Assembly: GCA_011250595.1 (NCBI GenBank)
Contig: JAANMP010000016.1
Location: 32,939-96,938 of the forward strand
Source: Bacillus sp. MM2020_1
Lineage (GTDB): Bacteria; Bacillota; Bacilli; Bacillales; Cytobacillaceae
DNA length: 64,000 nt
Direction: 5' to 3'
Part shown: in pieces, positions 40,405-49,405 of the stretch
How the letters are laid out: every line of letters starts with the position of its first letter
How positions within the stretch are numbered: the stretch's first letter is position 1
Notes under the pieces: model-generated
The model's input: the letters and a program-made list of their open reading frames with translations, nothing else
Databases searched by the model: none
What the model was told of the DNA's origin: nothing
Program-made: the position numbers and the translations under genes

Positions 40405-41517
40405 ATGTTGAATTTGAAAAAAATTACCCCTTCACATGACCCATGGGAAGCCTATTTAGATATTGAGCAATATGGAAGGCCTCAGTTAACCAATATTGAA
40501 TTTACCACGACGACCCTTTGTAATATGCGTTGTGAGCATTGTGCTGTAGGCTATACACTCCAACCAAAGGATCCACAGGCGCTTCCTCCTGATTTGCTCA
40601 TCCAAAGATTAGAGGAAATTCCGACACTTCGATCACTTAGCATTACCGGAGGAGAACCGATGTTATCCTTATCCTCGGTAAAAGATTATGTTGTACCCCT
40701 TTTAAGATATGCCCATGAGCGCGGTGTACGGACGCAGATTAATTCTAATTTAACACTTGATCTAGATCGTTATGGATTAATCGTGCCATACTTAGATGTG
40801 TTACATATCTCGCATAACTGGGGCACCGTTGATGATTTTGTCGAGGGTGGCTTTGCCAGAATGGAACGGAAACCGGCATATGATCAACGGGAAAAATATT
40901 TTAAAAGAATGATAGAAAATAGCAGAGAACTGGTAAAAGCAGGAGTGATGGTATCTGCTGAAACGATGTTAAACAAGCGGACCCTGCCGTATTTAGAGAA
41001 AATTCACCGCCAAATTGTTGATGAAATGCTATGCCAGAGACATGAAATACACCCTATGTACCCAAGCGATTTTGCTAGCAATCTCGAAACCTTATCAATT
41101 AATGAAATAAGAGAAGCAATCCATCACTTACTAGATGTCAGAGATGAAAAGGTGTGGATGCTGTTTGGCACGCTTCCATTTTATGCATGCAGCAGTGAAC
41201 AGAAGGATTTAACTCTCCTTCAACGCTTGTATAAAAGTAAAAATGTCACCGTCAGAAATGACCCTGATGGTCGTTCGCGACTAAATGTAAATATTTTTAA
41301 CGGAGATATTATTGTGACAGATTTCGGTGATACACCACCACTTGGAAATATTCAGACTACAAATCTGTTACATGCATATGAAACCTGGCAGTCATCAGCC
41401 TTAGCAAAAGAATTAAGCTGTCATTGCCCGGAGGTTAAATGCCTTGGACCCAATATATTAGTTAAGAACAGTTATTATCAGGAAATAGACTTTACCAATC
41501 GAAAAAACAGAATATAG
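40405..41517 (+). CDS. yfkAB: Radical SAM protein YfkAB
   Basis: This is a 370-residue radical SAM enzyme. The cluster-binding CNMRCEHC (C-x3-C-x2-C) is near residue 38, followed by the GGEP motif (ITGGEPML). The C-terminus has a second cysteine motif LSCHCPEVKC (CxCxxxxC), the signature of the YfkAB group of Bacillus, which probably holds another cluster. The SD AAGGAG lies before ATG 40405, and a TATAAT-like box is near 40360. It is monocistronic with a clear terminator. The reaction is not known to me. Confidence 0.9.
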   Translation: MLNLKKITPSHDPWEAYLDIEQYGRPQLTNIEFTTTTLCNMRCEHCAVGYTLQPKDPQALPPDLLIQRLEEIPTLRSLSITGGEPMLSLSSVKDYVVPLLRYAHERGVRTQINSNLTLDLDRYGLIVPYLDVLHISHNWGTVDDFVEGGFARMERKPAYDQREKYFKRMIENSRELVKAGVMVSAETMLNKRTLPYLEKIHRQIVDEMLCQRHEIHPMYPSDFASNLETLSINEIREAIHHLLDVRDEKVWMLFGTLPFYACSSEQKDLTLLQRLYKSKNVTVRNDPDGRSRLNVNIFNGDIIVTDFGDTPPLGNIQTTNLLHAYETWQSSALAKELSCHCPEVKCLGPNILVKNSYYQEIDFTNRKNRI

Positions 41518-41527
41518 TAATTAAGCA

Positions 41528-41564
41528 AAAGCACTTTAAATACATCACATTTAAAGTGCTTTTC
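41528..41564 (+). terminator. Terminator of yfkAB
   Basis: A perfect 15-bp stem (AAAAGCACTTTAAAT with its complement) has a seven-base loop and ends in TTTTCTTAT. Confidence 0.85.
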
Positions 41565-41613
41565 TTATCCCTATTATTGAGTTTGATAGTGTATTTCTGT
41601 TATTATTTTTAAA

Positions 41614-41627
41614 TGGAAGCGTTTATC
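41614..41627. promoter_or_regulatory. Possible cre (CcpA) site before the GntR gene
   Basis: TGGAAGCGTTTATC matches 12 of 14 positions of the cre consensus, 73 bases upstream of ATG 41700. Confidence 0.3.
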
Positions 41628-41699
41628 TTTCATTTTAGCAAGAACGGTTTTCATAATTAAATGTAATTAAAACAAACTTTTGGGAAGTGTGTTTATATA

Positions 41700-42464
41700 A
41701 TGAATAATCCGGATGAACTTAAATGGGATGATGTTAATTCGAGAGAATTAGGTCAATCTGCTCTTTTTGAAAACATTCATTCATTTTTATCCAGTTTAGA
41801 TAAGAATGGTGAAACACGGTTGCCACAACGTGCTTATCTAGCGACTCGTCATGCTATACGAGATCTTCAACTTCCTCCCGGACAAACCGTATTAGAAAGA
41901 GAAATGGCTGAGTTCTTAGGTATGAGTAGAACCCCTGTTCGCGAAGCGCTCGTGCGTTTAGAGATGGAGGGCTGGGTACGGCTCATCCCTCGTCGTGGGT
42001 TTGTTGTGGCACCAATTGTAGCAGATGAATTACAGCAAATTTATGAAGTTGTCGAAGGACTCGATGGTATTGCGTGCAGCCTTGCTACTAAGCGAGCCAC
42101 ATCTGCAGAATTAGACCAACTTGATTATTTAGTTGAGGAACAAGAAAAAGCATTAGAATTAGGGAATCTACTTTTATGGACTGACCTTGATGAGCAATTT
42201 CATCAAACCATCGTTGATTTAGCTCAAAATCCCCGTCTAAGAGGGATTATGGATAGTCAAACTGATCAACTATATCGTGCCCGATTATATACGATTAAGC
42301 TTCGACCAAAACCAATACCTTCCATAATAGATCACAAAGCAATCGTCACTGTTATGCGAACAGGTGAACCGGAAGCAGCTAGGATGATGCTCCAATCCCA
42401 TCGGCATAGATCTCGTAATGAAATATTAGATACAATAAGATCTATGCCAATATCATCCATTTAG
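41700..42464 (+). CDS. GntR-family (FCD) transcriptional regulator
   Basis: This is a 254-residue repressor-type regulator. The winged helix covers about 40-105 (YLATRHAIRDLQLPPGQ, EMAEFLGMSRTPVREAL, VRLIPRRGFVVAPI). The all-helical FCD ligand-binding domain follows, with metal-ligand-type residues (DEQFHQTI, and His in SHRHRSRNE). The N-terminal 38 residues are an extension not usual for the family. It converges with the FAH-ttdBA genes and is the likely regulator of the two GTATAC operators at 45032 and 45179. The ligand would be the module's dicarboxylate or sugar-acid substrate. Confidence 0.9.
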   Translation: MNNPDELKWDDVNSRELGQSALFENIHSFLSSLDKNGETRLPQRAYLATRHAIRDLQLPPGQTVLEREMAEFLGMSRTPVREALVRLEMEGWVRLIPRRGFVVAPIVADELQQIYEVVEGLDGIACSLATKRATSAELDQLDYLVEEQEKALELGNLLLWTDLDEQFHQTIVDLAQNPRLRGIMDSQTDQLYRARLYTIKLRPKPIPSIIDHKAIVTVMRTGEPEAARMMLQSHRHRSRNEILDTIRSMPISSI

Positions 42465-42491
42465 GCAGGTAACAATAAAGGTAATATTAAA

Positions 42492-42540
42492 ATGAAAAAG
42501 GCTGAAGAGATTTCAAGAAATCCTCTTCAGCCTTTTTCAT
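42492..42540. terminator. Bidirectional terminator between the GntR and FAH genes
   Basis: ATGAAAAAGGCTGAAGAG pairs with CTCTTCAGCCTTTTTCAT, with A- and T-runs on both sides. Confidence 0.85.
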
Positions 42541-42554
42541 AAGGTTTATTATTC

Positions 42555-43352
42555 CTATATTACATAATTGACTAGCTTACCGATATTCTCTACTTCAACC
42601 GATACAACGTCGCCTGATTTCATTGGACAACTACCAGCAGGTGAACCAGTAGCCAAAACATCACCTGGTTCCAGTGTCATAACATTTGAAATCCAACTGA
42701 TTAGGAAAGGGATCGATAGTGACATCTGATTAGTGTTCCCATCTTGTACTACTTTACCGTTTAAAGAGGTAACAATTCGTAAATTAGTTGGATCTAGACC
42801 AGTCACGATACACGGACCCAATGGTCCAAAAGTGTCAAATCCTTTTCCACGCGTAAACTGGGGATCGGCTTTTGTTAAATCTCTCGCAGTCACATCATTA
42901 AATACTGTGCAGCCAAAAACATAATCCAATGCATCTTCTTCTTTTATATTTTTACCACGCTTCCCAATGACAAGGGCAACTTCCCCTTCCATTTCTACTT
43001 GCTGTGTTAATTCACTGGAAGGAAGAATGATTTCCCCCTGATTTGGAATCAGGGAAGAAGCAGGTTTTAAAAACAAAAATGGTTCTTTGAGATTTGCTTT
43101 TCCCCCAGTCTCTTTGGCGTGTGCAGCGTATGTCCAGCCGAAATTGATCACTTTTGAGGGGGAAACGGGCTCTAATATTTTCACATCATTATATTTAACT
43201 TTTACACCATCAAATTTTAGTTCATTGTTTTGAATTTCAGTAAAATTACTGGTTAATTGTAAAATTTCATCATTTTCAACAATTCCGTAATAGATTTTAT
43301 CGTTACTATTTTGATAACGAACGATTGTTTGAGTTTTTTGAAGAACTTGCAT
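42555..43352 (-). CDS. Fumarylacetoacetate hydrolase (FAH) family protein
   Basis: This is a 265-residue FAH-fold protein. Motifs are INFGWTYAAHAKETG, FLKPASSLIPNQGEI, the metal-binding Glu pair VEMEGEVALVIGK, FNDVTARDLT, GKGFDTFGPLGPCIV and LATGSPAGSCPMKSGD. Relatives hydrolyse acylpyruvates, decarboxylate or tautomerise oxaloacetate, or isomerise homoprotocatechuate products. Downstream of a tartrate dehydratase-type enzyme that releases enol-oxaloacetate, an oxaloacetate tautomerase or decarboxylase role fits best (inference). ATG 43352 has GGTG upstream; GTG 43358 is possible. It lies 78 bp after ttdB. Confidence 0.88.
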   Translation of the reverse strand: MQVLQKTQTIVRYQNSNDKIYYGIVENDEILQLTSNFTEIQNNELKFDGVKVKYNDVKILEPVSPSKVINFGWTYAAHAKETGGKANLKEPFLFLKPASSLIPNQGEIILPSSELTQQVEMEGEVALVIGKRGKNIKEEDALDYVFGCTVFNDVTARDLTKADPQFTRGKGFDTFGPLGPCIVTGLDPTNLRIVTSLNGKVVQDGNTNQMSLSIPFLISWISNVMTLEPGDVLATGSPAGSCPMKSGDVVSVEVENIGKLVNYVI

Positions 43353-43430
43353 TACCACACCGGACCATCTCCATTTAAAGGTTAAAAGCCTTTGTTTGTC
43401 ATCTCCACAAGTGTACCTGTTATCGACTAT

Positions 43431-44042
43431 TTACTTGATGAATCGTACCTGCTTACTAATTAATTCATATTGTTCGTCCTTCTTTTTATTGAACTCCACT
43501 TTATTTTCTTCAAAGATGTTATTTCCTTCGGCATCAATGGAAACAATAAGAGGTCCAAATTCTTTTACTTCGCATACCCAAAGAGATTCAGGCATTCCAA
43601 GGTCTTTCCAGTGAACTTCTTTAATTTCTTCCACCTTTGTAGCTGCCAAAACCGCATTTCCAGCTGGAAAAACAAGATGCAACGCTTTATGAGTCTTGCA
43701 TCCTTCTTCAGTGTTTTTGCCCATCCCGCCTTTTCCAACAATGAGTTTAACACCTGTTTCTTCAATAAATTCCTTTTCAAACTTTTCCATTCTCATACTA
43801 GTTGTAGGACCGACAGAAATAATCTCGTACTGTTCATTTCCATGGTCTCTAACAATGGGACCCGCATGGAAAATAGCTTTCCCCTTTAAATCAACAGGTA
43901 ATGGTATTTTTTCCTCAATGAGTCTTCTGTGCGCAACATCCCTGCAAGTAACCAATGTACCAGTTAAATGGATAATATCTCCAATTTTTATATCCTTAAG
44001 ATCTTCATCTTTTATAGGTGTGGTTAATACTTTTTTACTCAT
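43431..44042 (-). CDS. ttdB: Tartrate dehydratase / class I fumarase, beta subunit
   Basis: This is a 203-residue swivelling-domain subunit, equal to the C-terminal domain of class I fumarase. Motifs are [45 protein letters not shown] and [18 protein letters not shown]. The length matches E. coli TtdB (201 residues from memory). The start ATG overlaps the alpha-subunit stop by four bases, so the two are coupled and co-assembled. See the alpha subunit for substrate evidence. Confidence 0.93.
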   Translation of the reverse strand: MSKKVLTTPIKDEDLKDIKIGDIIHLTGTLVTCRDVAHRRLIEEKIPLPVDLKGKAIFHAGPIVRDHGNEQYEIISVGPTTSMRMEKFEKEFIEETGVKLIVGKGGMGKNTEEGCKTHKALHLVFPAGNAVLAATKVEEIKEVHWKDLGMPESLWVCEVKEFGPLIVSIDAEGNNIFEENKVEFNKKKDEQYELISKQVRFIK

Positions 44043-44950
44043 AGTGTTGCCCCCTCGTGAGTACTAATTTCATAATTCAAATTACTGTCAAAGGTGATCT
44101 TTCCTCTTCTATGGGACCAGCATCCTGTATTAACCGCAACTCCAATAGTAGAAGGATGTCTTGCAGTATTCACCACATTTACCCCCATAACGGACTTAGA
44201 TCCTTTAAGTCCCTGAGGTCCAAGGCCTATAGCATTGATTCCATCCTCAAGCAGCTTTTCCATTTTTGCAGCGTTTTCATTTTCATTGTGACTACCAACA
44301 GGTCTCATTAGGGCTAACTTTGAGTTCATAGCTGCTGTTTCAACAGAAGTACCGACTCCGACACCTACTAAAAGTGGAGGACATGCGTTAAGTCCATAAC
44401 TTGTCATACGGTCAAGGACAAACTTTACGACGCCTTCATAGCCTTCACCAGGCATAAGAACAGTTGCAACTCCGGGAAGGGTACATCCGCCTCCTGCCAT
44501 ATAAGTATAAATTTCCACTTTGTCGCTGTCTTCTTCGATTTCCCAGAAGATACTAGGAGTACCATTTCCGATGTTCTTTCCTGTATTGTATTCATCGAAT
44601 GTCTCTACAGAATTGTGCCGCAAAGGAGTTTCTTTTGTTGACTGATAGACACAATTCCTTAGAATACTATCTAATTGCCCAATTAAAGGGAAGTTCTGTC
44701 CACACTTTACAAAAAACTGAAGAACGCCTGTGTCCTGACATGAAGGTCTCTTTAACTCAAAGGCTAGTTTTTGGTTATCAAACATAGTTTTGTAAATGAT
44801 TTTTGCTAGAGGATTATCTTCCCCTTCACTTAGTTCCTTCAGTTTATTTTCCACATCATCAGGAAGTTTATAGCTGATAAGGGACACAAACTTTGCCATT
44901 AGATCAGTCATCTTTGTTATTTGTTGCGTTTTATCCATAACAATACTCAT
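44039..44950 (-). CDS. ttdA: Tartrate dehydratase / class I fumarase, alpha subunit
   Basis: This is a 303-residue iron-sulfur subunit. Cluster-type cysteines are Cys71 (RPSCQDTG), Cys190 ([11 protein letters not shown]) and Cys277 ([10 protein letters not shown]). These positions and the total length agree with E. coli TtdA as I recall it. AGGGCTLPG at about 152-160 is also typical. The [4Fe-4S] enzyme would convert L-tartrate to oxaloacetate, or fumarate to malate. The neighbouring ACS-type transporter and dedicated regulator favour a dedicated catabolic role over housekeeping fumarase. The SD AAAAGGAGAG precedes ATG 44950. Confidence 0.92.
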   Translation of the reverse strand: MSIVMDKTQQITKMTDLMAKFVSLISYKLPDDVENKLKELSEGEDNPLAKIIYKTMFDNQKLAFELKRPSCQDTGVLQFFVKCGQNFPLIGQLDSILRNCVYQSTKETPLRHNSVETFDEYNTGKNIGNGTPSIFWEIEEDSDKVEIYTYMAGGGCTLPGVATVLMPGEGYEGVVKFVLDRMTSYGLNACPPLLVGVGVGTSVETAAMNSKLALMRPVGSHNENENAAKMEKLLEDGINAIGLGPQGLKGSKSVMGVNVVNTARHPSTIGVAVNTGCWSHRRGKITFDSNLNYEISTHEGATL

Positions 44951-45025
44951 ATTAACTCTCCTTTTAATTCTTTTTTCACCAACCGTAAAGTTTAGTGATT
45001 GTGGGAATGTCTTATGGATTCATTA

Positions 45026-45055
45026 TTTATCAATGTATACATTAATGTCAATGAA
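45026..45055 (-). promoter_or_regulatory. Promoter with GTATAC operator for ttdA-ttdB-FAH
   Basis: Reading leftward, TTGACA is followed by a spacer holding the palindrome AATGTATACATT (45032-45043) and a TAAATA-type -10. The operator between -35 and -10 fits repression by an FCD GntR protein. Confidence 0.6.
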
Positions 45056-45170
45056 AAATTTAACGAAATTAATATTTCCGTGCAATCACTTGAAAAATAC
45101 CAAAATTTTGTTGATTTTATGACAAAACACAATTTTTATATAAAAAATCTAGTAATCTAAAAATAAGTTA

Positions 45171-45200
45171 TTGACATTAACGTATACATTAATTGATAAT
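45171..45200 (+). promoter_or_regulatory. Promoter with GTATAC operator for the MFS transporter
   Basis: TTGACA (45172-45177), then TTAACGTATACATTAATT, then GATAAT (18-base spacer). The first 18 bases match the divergent ttd promoter except one (Y in TTGACATTAAYGTATACATT). The rest of the 430-bp gap 44951-45380 holds AT-rich DNA and a nine-codon frame after AAGGAGG at 45254 that I do not call a gene. Confidence 0.6.
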
Positions 45201-45380
45201 CGGTGTAAGGGTTTTCAGCTGAAAATCAATCACAAGAGTAATGGAAGGAGGAAAATGGAAATCTCTATTATGTATTTCTTATAGCAATCTTCTAATTGGA
45301 TTTTACTGGCAACAAGATGTGACTAAGAGAATGAACAACAAAACGTTTGAAGTGATATCTTATTAATAGGGGGGAAATTT

Positions 45381-46697
45381 ATGAGCGTTAACATGAAAGA
45401 ATTAAAGGCATTTACGAAAAAAACCAATGCACGTTATATGATTCTGACTATTTTATTTATTACCACCGCTATCAATTATATTGACCGTTCAGCTTTAAGT
45501 GTTGCTGCACCAATGATGTCCAAAGACTTGCAATTAGATGCGGTTTCATTGGGTATTGCTTTCTCGGCATTCAACTGGGCTTATGCCTTTTTGCAGATCC
45601 CAAGCGGCTGGATGCTCGATCGATTTGGAGCCCGTGTTGTTTATGGGGTTGGTTTATTCGTATGGTCACTGTTTACCTTTTTTCAAGGATGGACTAGTGG
45701 TTTTCTGATGTTATTCGTCTTAAGATTTATCGTTGGAATAGCAGAGGCTCCATCGTTTCCCGGGAATAGCAGGTTAACGGCGATGTGGTTTCCTCAAAAT
45801 GAACGTGGCAGGGCAGTCTCGGTCTATAATTCTGCCCAATATTTTGGACTTGCTTTGTTTACCCCTGTGCTCGCACTTCTTTTACAGAAATTTGGCTGGC
45901 ATATGACTTTCTTTGTTGCCGGGGCGGCCGGAATTGTAGCGTCATTTTTTTGGTTTAAACATATTTACGAACCGAAAAAACACCCAAAAGCAAATCAAGC
46001 TGAAATTGACTATATTCTAGAAGGTGGCGGCTTGGCAAATGCAGGGGATAAACCGATAAAAATCAGGTGGGCCCATGCAAAACTACTTTTGACCAACCGA
46101 CAAATGATTGGAATCTATATTGCACAGTTTTGCCTTAATACCATTGTTTGGTTCTTCTTGACTTGGTTCCCTACCTACCTTGTACAAGAAAAACATATGT
46201 CGATGCTCAAGGTTGGTTTTATGGCTTCACTCCCATATGCCGGTGCCTTTTTAGGTGGAATTGTCGGTGGATATATATCCGACTGGCTGTTAAAGCGCGG
46301 AAAGTCACTTGGTGTAGCGCGTAAAACACCAATAATCATTGGATTCTTATTTTCAAGTATTATTGTACTTGCAAACTATACTTCATCAGCAGCACTCATC
46401 ATGCTTATCATGTCGATAGCCTTTTTCGCCAAAGGGATGGCTGGTGCAACTTGGACGCTTGTTGGCGATATGTCTCCAAAAGAAATCATTGGACTGAGCG
46501 GTGGAATTTTTAATACATCAGGTAACTTGGCCGGTATCGTAATCCCTATTGTAGTAGGATATATATTAAGTACTACGCATTCCTTCAGTGCTGCACTATT
46601 CTTTATTGGTGTAGTCTTGATCATTGGGGCATTATCTTATATCTTTATTGTAAATAAAGTTGAGCGGCTCGAATTACCGCCAGAATTATTGGAGTAA
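45381..46697 (+). CDS. MFS transporter, anion:cation symporter (ACS) family
   Basis: This is a 438-residue transporter with twelve hydrophobic segments. ACS-family features are INYIDRSALSVAAPMM in TM1, WAYAFLQIPSGWMLDRFGAR at TM2/loop, RFIVGIAEAPSFPGNSRLTA and WFPQNERGRAVSVYNSA. Relatives import glucarate, galactarate, hexuronates, tartrate or other organic anions. The SD AGGGGGG precedes ATG 45381. It is divergent from ttdAB and shares the operator, so it most likely brings in the dehydratase's substrate. Confidence 0.92.
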   Translation: MSVNMKELKAFTKKTNARYMILTILFITTAINYIDRSALSVAAPMMSKDLQLDAVSLGIAFSAFNWAYAFLQIPSGWMLDRFGARVVYGVGLFVWSLFTFFQGWTSGFLMLFVLRFIVGIAEAPSFPGNSRLTAMWFPQNERGRAVSVYNSAQYFGLALFTPVLALLLQKFGWHMTFFVAGAAGIVASFFWFKHIYEPKKHPKANQAEIDYILEGGGLANAGDKPIKIRWAHAKLLLTNRQMIGIYIAQFCLNTIVWFFLTWFPTYLVQEKHMSMLKVGFMASLPYAGAFLGGIVGGYISDWLLKRGKSLGVARKTPIIIGFLFSSIIVLANYTSSAALIMLIMSIAFFAKGMAGATWTLVGDMSPKEIIGLSGGIFNTSGNLAGIVIPIVVGYILSTTHSFSAALFFIGVVLIIGALSYIFIVNKVERLELPPELLE

Positions 46698-46728
46698 AAA
46701 CCACCACTAAAAAATTAAATTTAAAAAG

Positions 46729-46769
46729 AAGGCTAGCCAATTTATTTTAAATGGTTAGCCTTTTTTTAT
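46729..46769 (+). terminator. Terminator of the MFS transporter gene
   Basis: AAGGCTAGCCAATTTA pairs with TAAATGGTTAGCCTT (one G-T mismatch), followed by T7. Confidence 0.85.
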
Positions 46770-46857
46770 GGTTTATTTTTCTGAAAATATCTAATTTTAA
46801 ATCGCAGAAGGAAGGGTATTTGTCGAGAAATGTCGTTTCATTTTTCTGACAATTCCA

Positions 46858-46886
46858 TTGACTAGAGTCTTAGAATATAGTAATTT
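46858..46886 (+). promoter_or_regulatory. Sigma-A-type promoter of the frl operon
   Basis: TTGACT (46858-46863) and TAATTT (46881-46886) are separated by 17 bases. The palindrome at 46899 would fall just after the transcript start. Confidence 0.5.
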
Positions 46887-46898
46887 ATATATAACAAC

Positions 46899-46912
46899 AT
46901 ATAACGTTATAT
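46899..46912. promoter_or_regulatory. Putative FrlR operator at frlB
   Basis: ATATAACGTTATAT is a perfect palindrome. Outer arms AACAACATA and TATGTTGTT extend the symmetry. The same ATATAANNTTATAT pattern lies at the frlR start region (52902-52915). Confidence 0.5.
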
Positions 46913-46983
46913 AAAGTTGTATGTTGTTTAGGTGGATTACTGGTGTTCATTCACTAAAATATTAAATCAGGGAGGCAACAAAA

Positions 46984-47973
46984 ATGACGACTGAATTAGT
47001 AGTTGACGTTAAAAATCAAGTGCAACAAGCTTTAGCAGAGGTAGAAAAAAGAAATATTTCAAATGTTTTCTTTGTAGCATGTGGAGGATCTTCTGCGATT
47101 ATGTATCCAAGCAAGTATGTAATTGACCGTGAAGCAAAGGTTCTTGATGCCCATCTTTTTAGTGCAAATGAATTTATCCATCGTAATCATGCAAAACTCG
47201 GAAGCGGTTCCTTGGTTATCCTGTGCTCCCATTCAGGAACCACACCTGAAACAGTAGAAGCGGCAAAATTTGCTAGATCAAAAGGGGCATTGGCCGTTTC
47301 TTTAACAAATGTGGAAGGATCACCACTAGCACTAGCTTCTGATGTCGTGTTGAAGTACCAGTGGGGTGAAGGAGCAAACGCTTTCACCACTAACTATTCT
47401 GTTTTATATCAACTAGTATTTGGTGTACTGAAAGTTGTTGAAAATAACGAAAAAGCTAGTATAGTAGAAGAAAGTCTTGAGAATTTACAAAATGTTTACG
47501 AAAAAGCAGCAGCACTTTATCAATCAAAAGCAGAAGCATTTGGACAAGATTATAAAGATGAAAAAATCATTTACACAATGGCAAGCGGAGTAAATTATGG
47601 TGTTGCCTACTCCTATGCGATTTGTATCCTAATGGAAATGCAATGGGTTCATTCCCATGCCATCCATGCAGGAGAATACTTCCATGGTCCATTTGAAATT
47701 ATTGATGAAGAAACACCTTTCATTATCTTGCTTGGTTTAGATGAAACTAGACCATTAGAAGAAAGAGCACTAGAATTCTCTAAGCGCTACGGCAAGAAAT
47801 TGGTTGTTCTTGATGCAAAAGACTTTGATTTCACGGGAGTTGCAGAAGAAGTACAAGGATACATCGCTCCATTAGTCTTAAATTACGTATTAAGAAAATA
47901 TGCTGATCAGTTGGCAGAAGCACGTAATCACCCGCTATCAAAAAGAAGATATATGTGGACAGTTGAATACTAA
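46984..47973 (+). CDS. frlB: Fructosamine 6-phosphate deglycase
   Basis: This is a 329-residue SIS-domain protein that splits fructosamine 6-phosphates (Amadori products such as fructoselysine 6-phosphate) into glucose 6-phosphate and the free amine. Two SIS domains are visible: FFVACGGSSAIMYPSKY, ILCSHSGTTPETVEAAKFA and SLTNVEGSPLA in the first, and MASGVNYGVAYSYAICILMEMQ, HAIHAGEYFHGPFEI in the second. It is first of five genes matching frlBONMD in order. The SD GGGAGG precedes ATG 46984. Cytosolic. Confidence 0.94.
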   Translation: MTTELVVDVKNQVQQALAEVEKRNISNVFFVACGGSSAIMYPSKYVIDREAKVLDAHLFSANEFIHRNHAKLGSGSLVILCSHSGTTPETVEAAKFARSKGALAVSLTNVEGSPLALASDVVLKYQWGEGANAFTTNYSVLYQLVFGVLKVVENNEKASIVEESLENLQNVYEKAAALYQSKAEAFGQDYKDEKIIYTMASGVNYGVAYSYAICILMEMQWVHSHAIHAGEYFHGPFEIIDEETPFIILLGLDETRPLEERALEFSKRYGKKLVVLDAKDFDFTGVAEEVQGYIAPLVLNYVLRKYADQLAEARNHPLSKRRYMWTVEY

Positions 47974-48039
47974 TCCAAGATGAAATAACCTATACAGCCT
48001 AAATCATAGAAACGGATACCTTTCTGGAGGGGAAGCTTA

Positions 48040-49332
48040 ATGAAGAAGTTATTGATTTTAAGTATTATTTCTATCCTTTTTCTATCCTTTTTTGCCGGCT
48101 GTTCTAAGAGTTCTAGTTCAACGAATGGAAAAGATGTTGTTGAACTTAAATTCTTCCACCGCTGGCCGAATCAACCTAAAAAGCAGTATTTTGAAAAAGC
48201 AGTAAAAGAGTTTGAGAAGGCTCATCCCAATATTAAAATTAAAACTGAAGCGGTCTTGAACGACTCTTATAAGGAAAAGATTCGCGTTGTCTTAGGATCA
48301 AGTACCCCTCCAGATGTATTCTTTTCTTGGAGCGGAGAATTTGCTTATAACTTCGCACGTCAAGGACAATCGCTTGATTTAACTAACTATGTTAAGGAAG
48401 ATAAGGCGTGGTCGGATCAAATTATTGCTTCCCAGTTCAATGCCTTCACATTGGATAGTAAAATTTATGGGATTCCGTGGTCCACTGACGGTAAGGCCTT
48501 CTTTTATAATAAGAAAATTTTCAAGGATTTAAATCTTGAGGTTCCAACGACTTGGTCTGGGCTTATTGAGGTCTCTAAAAAGGTAAAGGCCGCAGGACTT
48601 ACACCAATTGCATTTGGAAGTAAAGCACCGTGGACGATTTCCCATTATATTGGAACATTAAATCAATTGATGGTACCGCAGGATGTTCTTGATAAAGATT
48701 ATGATCCTAAAAATCCAGAAGGTGATTTCTCGCACCCAGGTTACGTAAAGGCATTAGAGAAATTCATGGAGCTTAAGCCGTACTTTAATAAAGGCGTTAA
48801 CTCTGTAGACCATGAGTATTCGCGTGAGTTATTTAACAGCGGTAAAGCAGCAATCGGCTTCTTCCAGCTTGCAGAAATCGGACTGATTGAACCATCTTTA
48901 AAAGAAGATTTAGGTGTATTTAATGTACCGGGAGTAGAAGGTGGAGAAGGAAATGCTAACTCCATCACAGCAGCCCCAGAAGGAATCATGATTTCTTCGA
49001 AAACAAAGCATCCGAAAGAAGCAATGGAATTTGTTAAATTCTTAACCTCAAAGGAAAAAGGAACAGAACAATTAAAAGAAGTTAGTGAGTATAGTGCAGT
49101 TAAAGGGACAACAACAGAAGCGAATGCGTCTAAGCTTCAACAGGATGCCATCAATTTAATTGTTAATGCCGAGCAAACGTACTTATGGTTTGATACGGCA
49201 GTTGATATTAAAATCGTCGATGCTTATTTAAATGGGACGCAGCTAATGTTAGACGGAAAGAAAAGTCCTGAAGATGTGATGAAGGATGTCAGAGCAGCAG
49301 CAAAAGAAGTGAAGGCGTCAGCAAAAAAATAG
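48040..49332 (+). CDS. frlO: Fructosamine ABC transporter substrate-binding lipoprotein
   Basis: This is a 430-residue family 1 solute-binding lipoprotein. The signal peptide ends LSFFAGC with lipidated Cys21. The mature protein shows ELKFFHRWPNQPKK, FEKAHPNIKIKTEAVL, TPPDVFFSWSG, YGIPWSTDGKAFFYNKKIF and EAMEFVKFLTS. The gene follows frlB by 66 bp with a strong SD (TGGAGGGG). It captures fructose-amino acids or their peptides at the cell surface. The cognate ATPase is not in the operon; in B. subtilis the shared ATPase MsmX serves it. Confidence 0.93.
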   Translation: MKKLLILSIISILFLSFFAGCSKSSSSTNGKDVVELKFFHRWPNQPKKQYFEKAVKEFEKAHPNIKIKTEAVLNDSYKEKIRVVLGSSTPPDVFFSWSGEFAYNFARQGQSLDLTNYVKEDKAWSDQIIASQFNAFTLDSKIYGIPWSTDGKAFFYNKKIFKDLNLEVPTTWSGLIEVSKKVKAAGLTPIAFGSKAPWTISHYIGTLNQLMVPQDVLDKDYDPKNPEGDFSHPGYVKALEKFMELKPYFNKGVNSVDHEYSRELFNSGKAAIGFFQLAEIGLIEPSLKEDLGVFNVPGVEGGEGNANSITAAPEGIMISSKTKHPKEAMEFVKFLTSKEKGTEQLKEVSEYSAVKGTTTEANASKLQQDAINLIVNAEQTYLWFDTAVDIKIVDAYLNGTQLMLDGKKSPEDVMKDVRAAAKEVKASAKK

Positions 49333-49405
49333 GAAGCCAGAAAGGTGGTTGTAAGTTGACCACCTTTTTTCCAAAGATACGCCTTTTAAAAAAAGGGGAG
49401 TTAAT

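Noticed and set aside
43470..43889. 139-codon plus-strand frame opposite ttdB
   Set aside because: Phe/Ser-rich antisense shadow of a gene coupled to ttdA by a four-base overlap.
45254..45283. Nine-codon leader peptide before the MFS transporter gene
   Set aside because: The SD is only about four bases from its ATG and no terminator or anti-terminator structure follows, so there is no support for attenuation.
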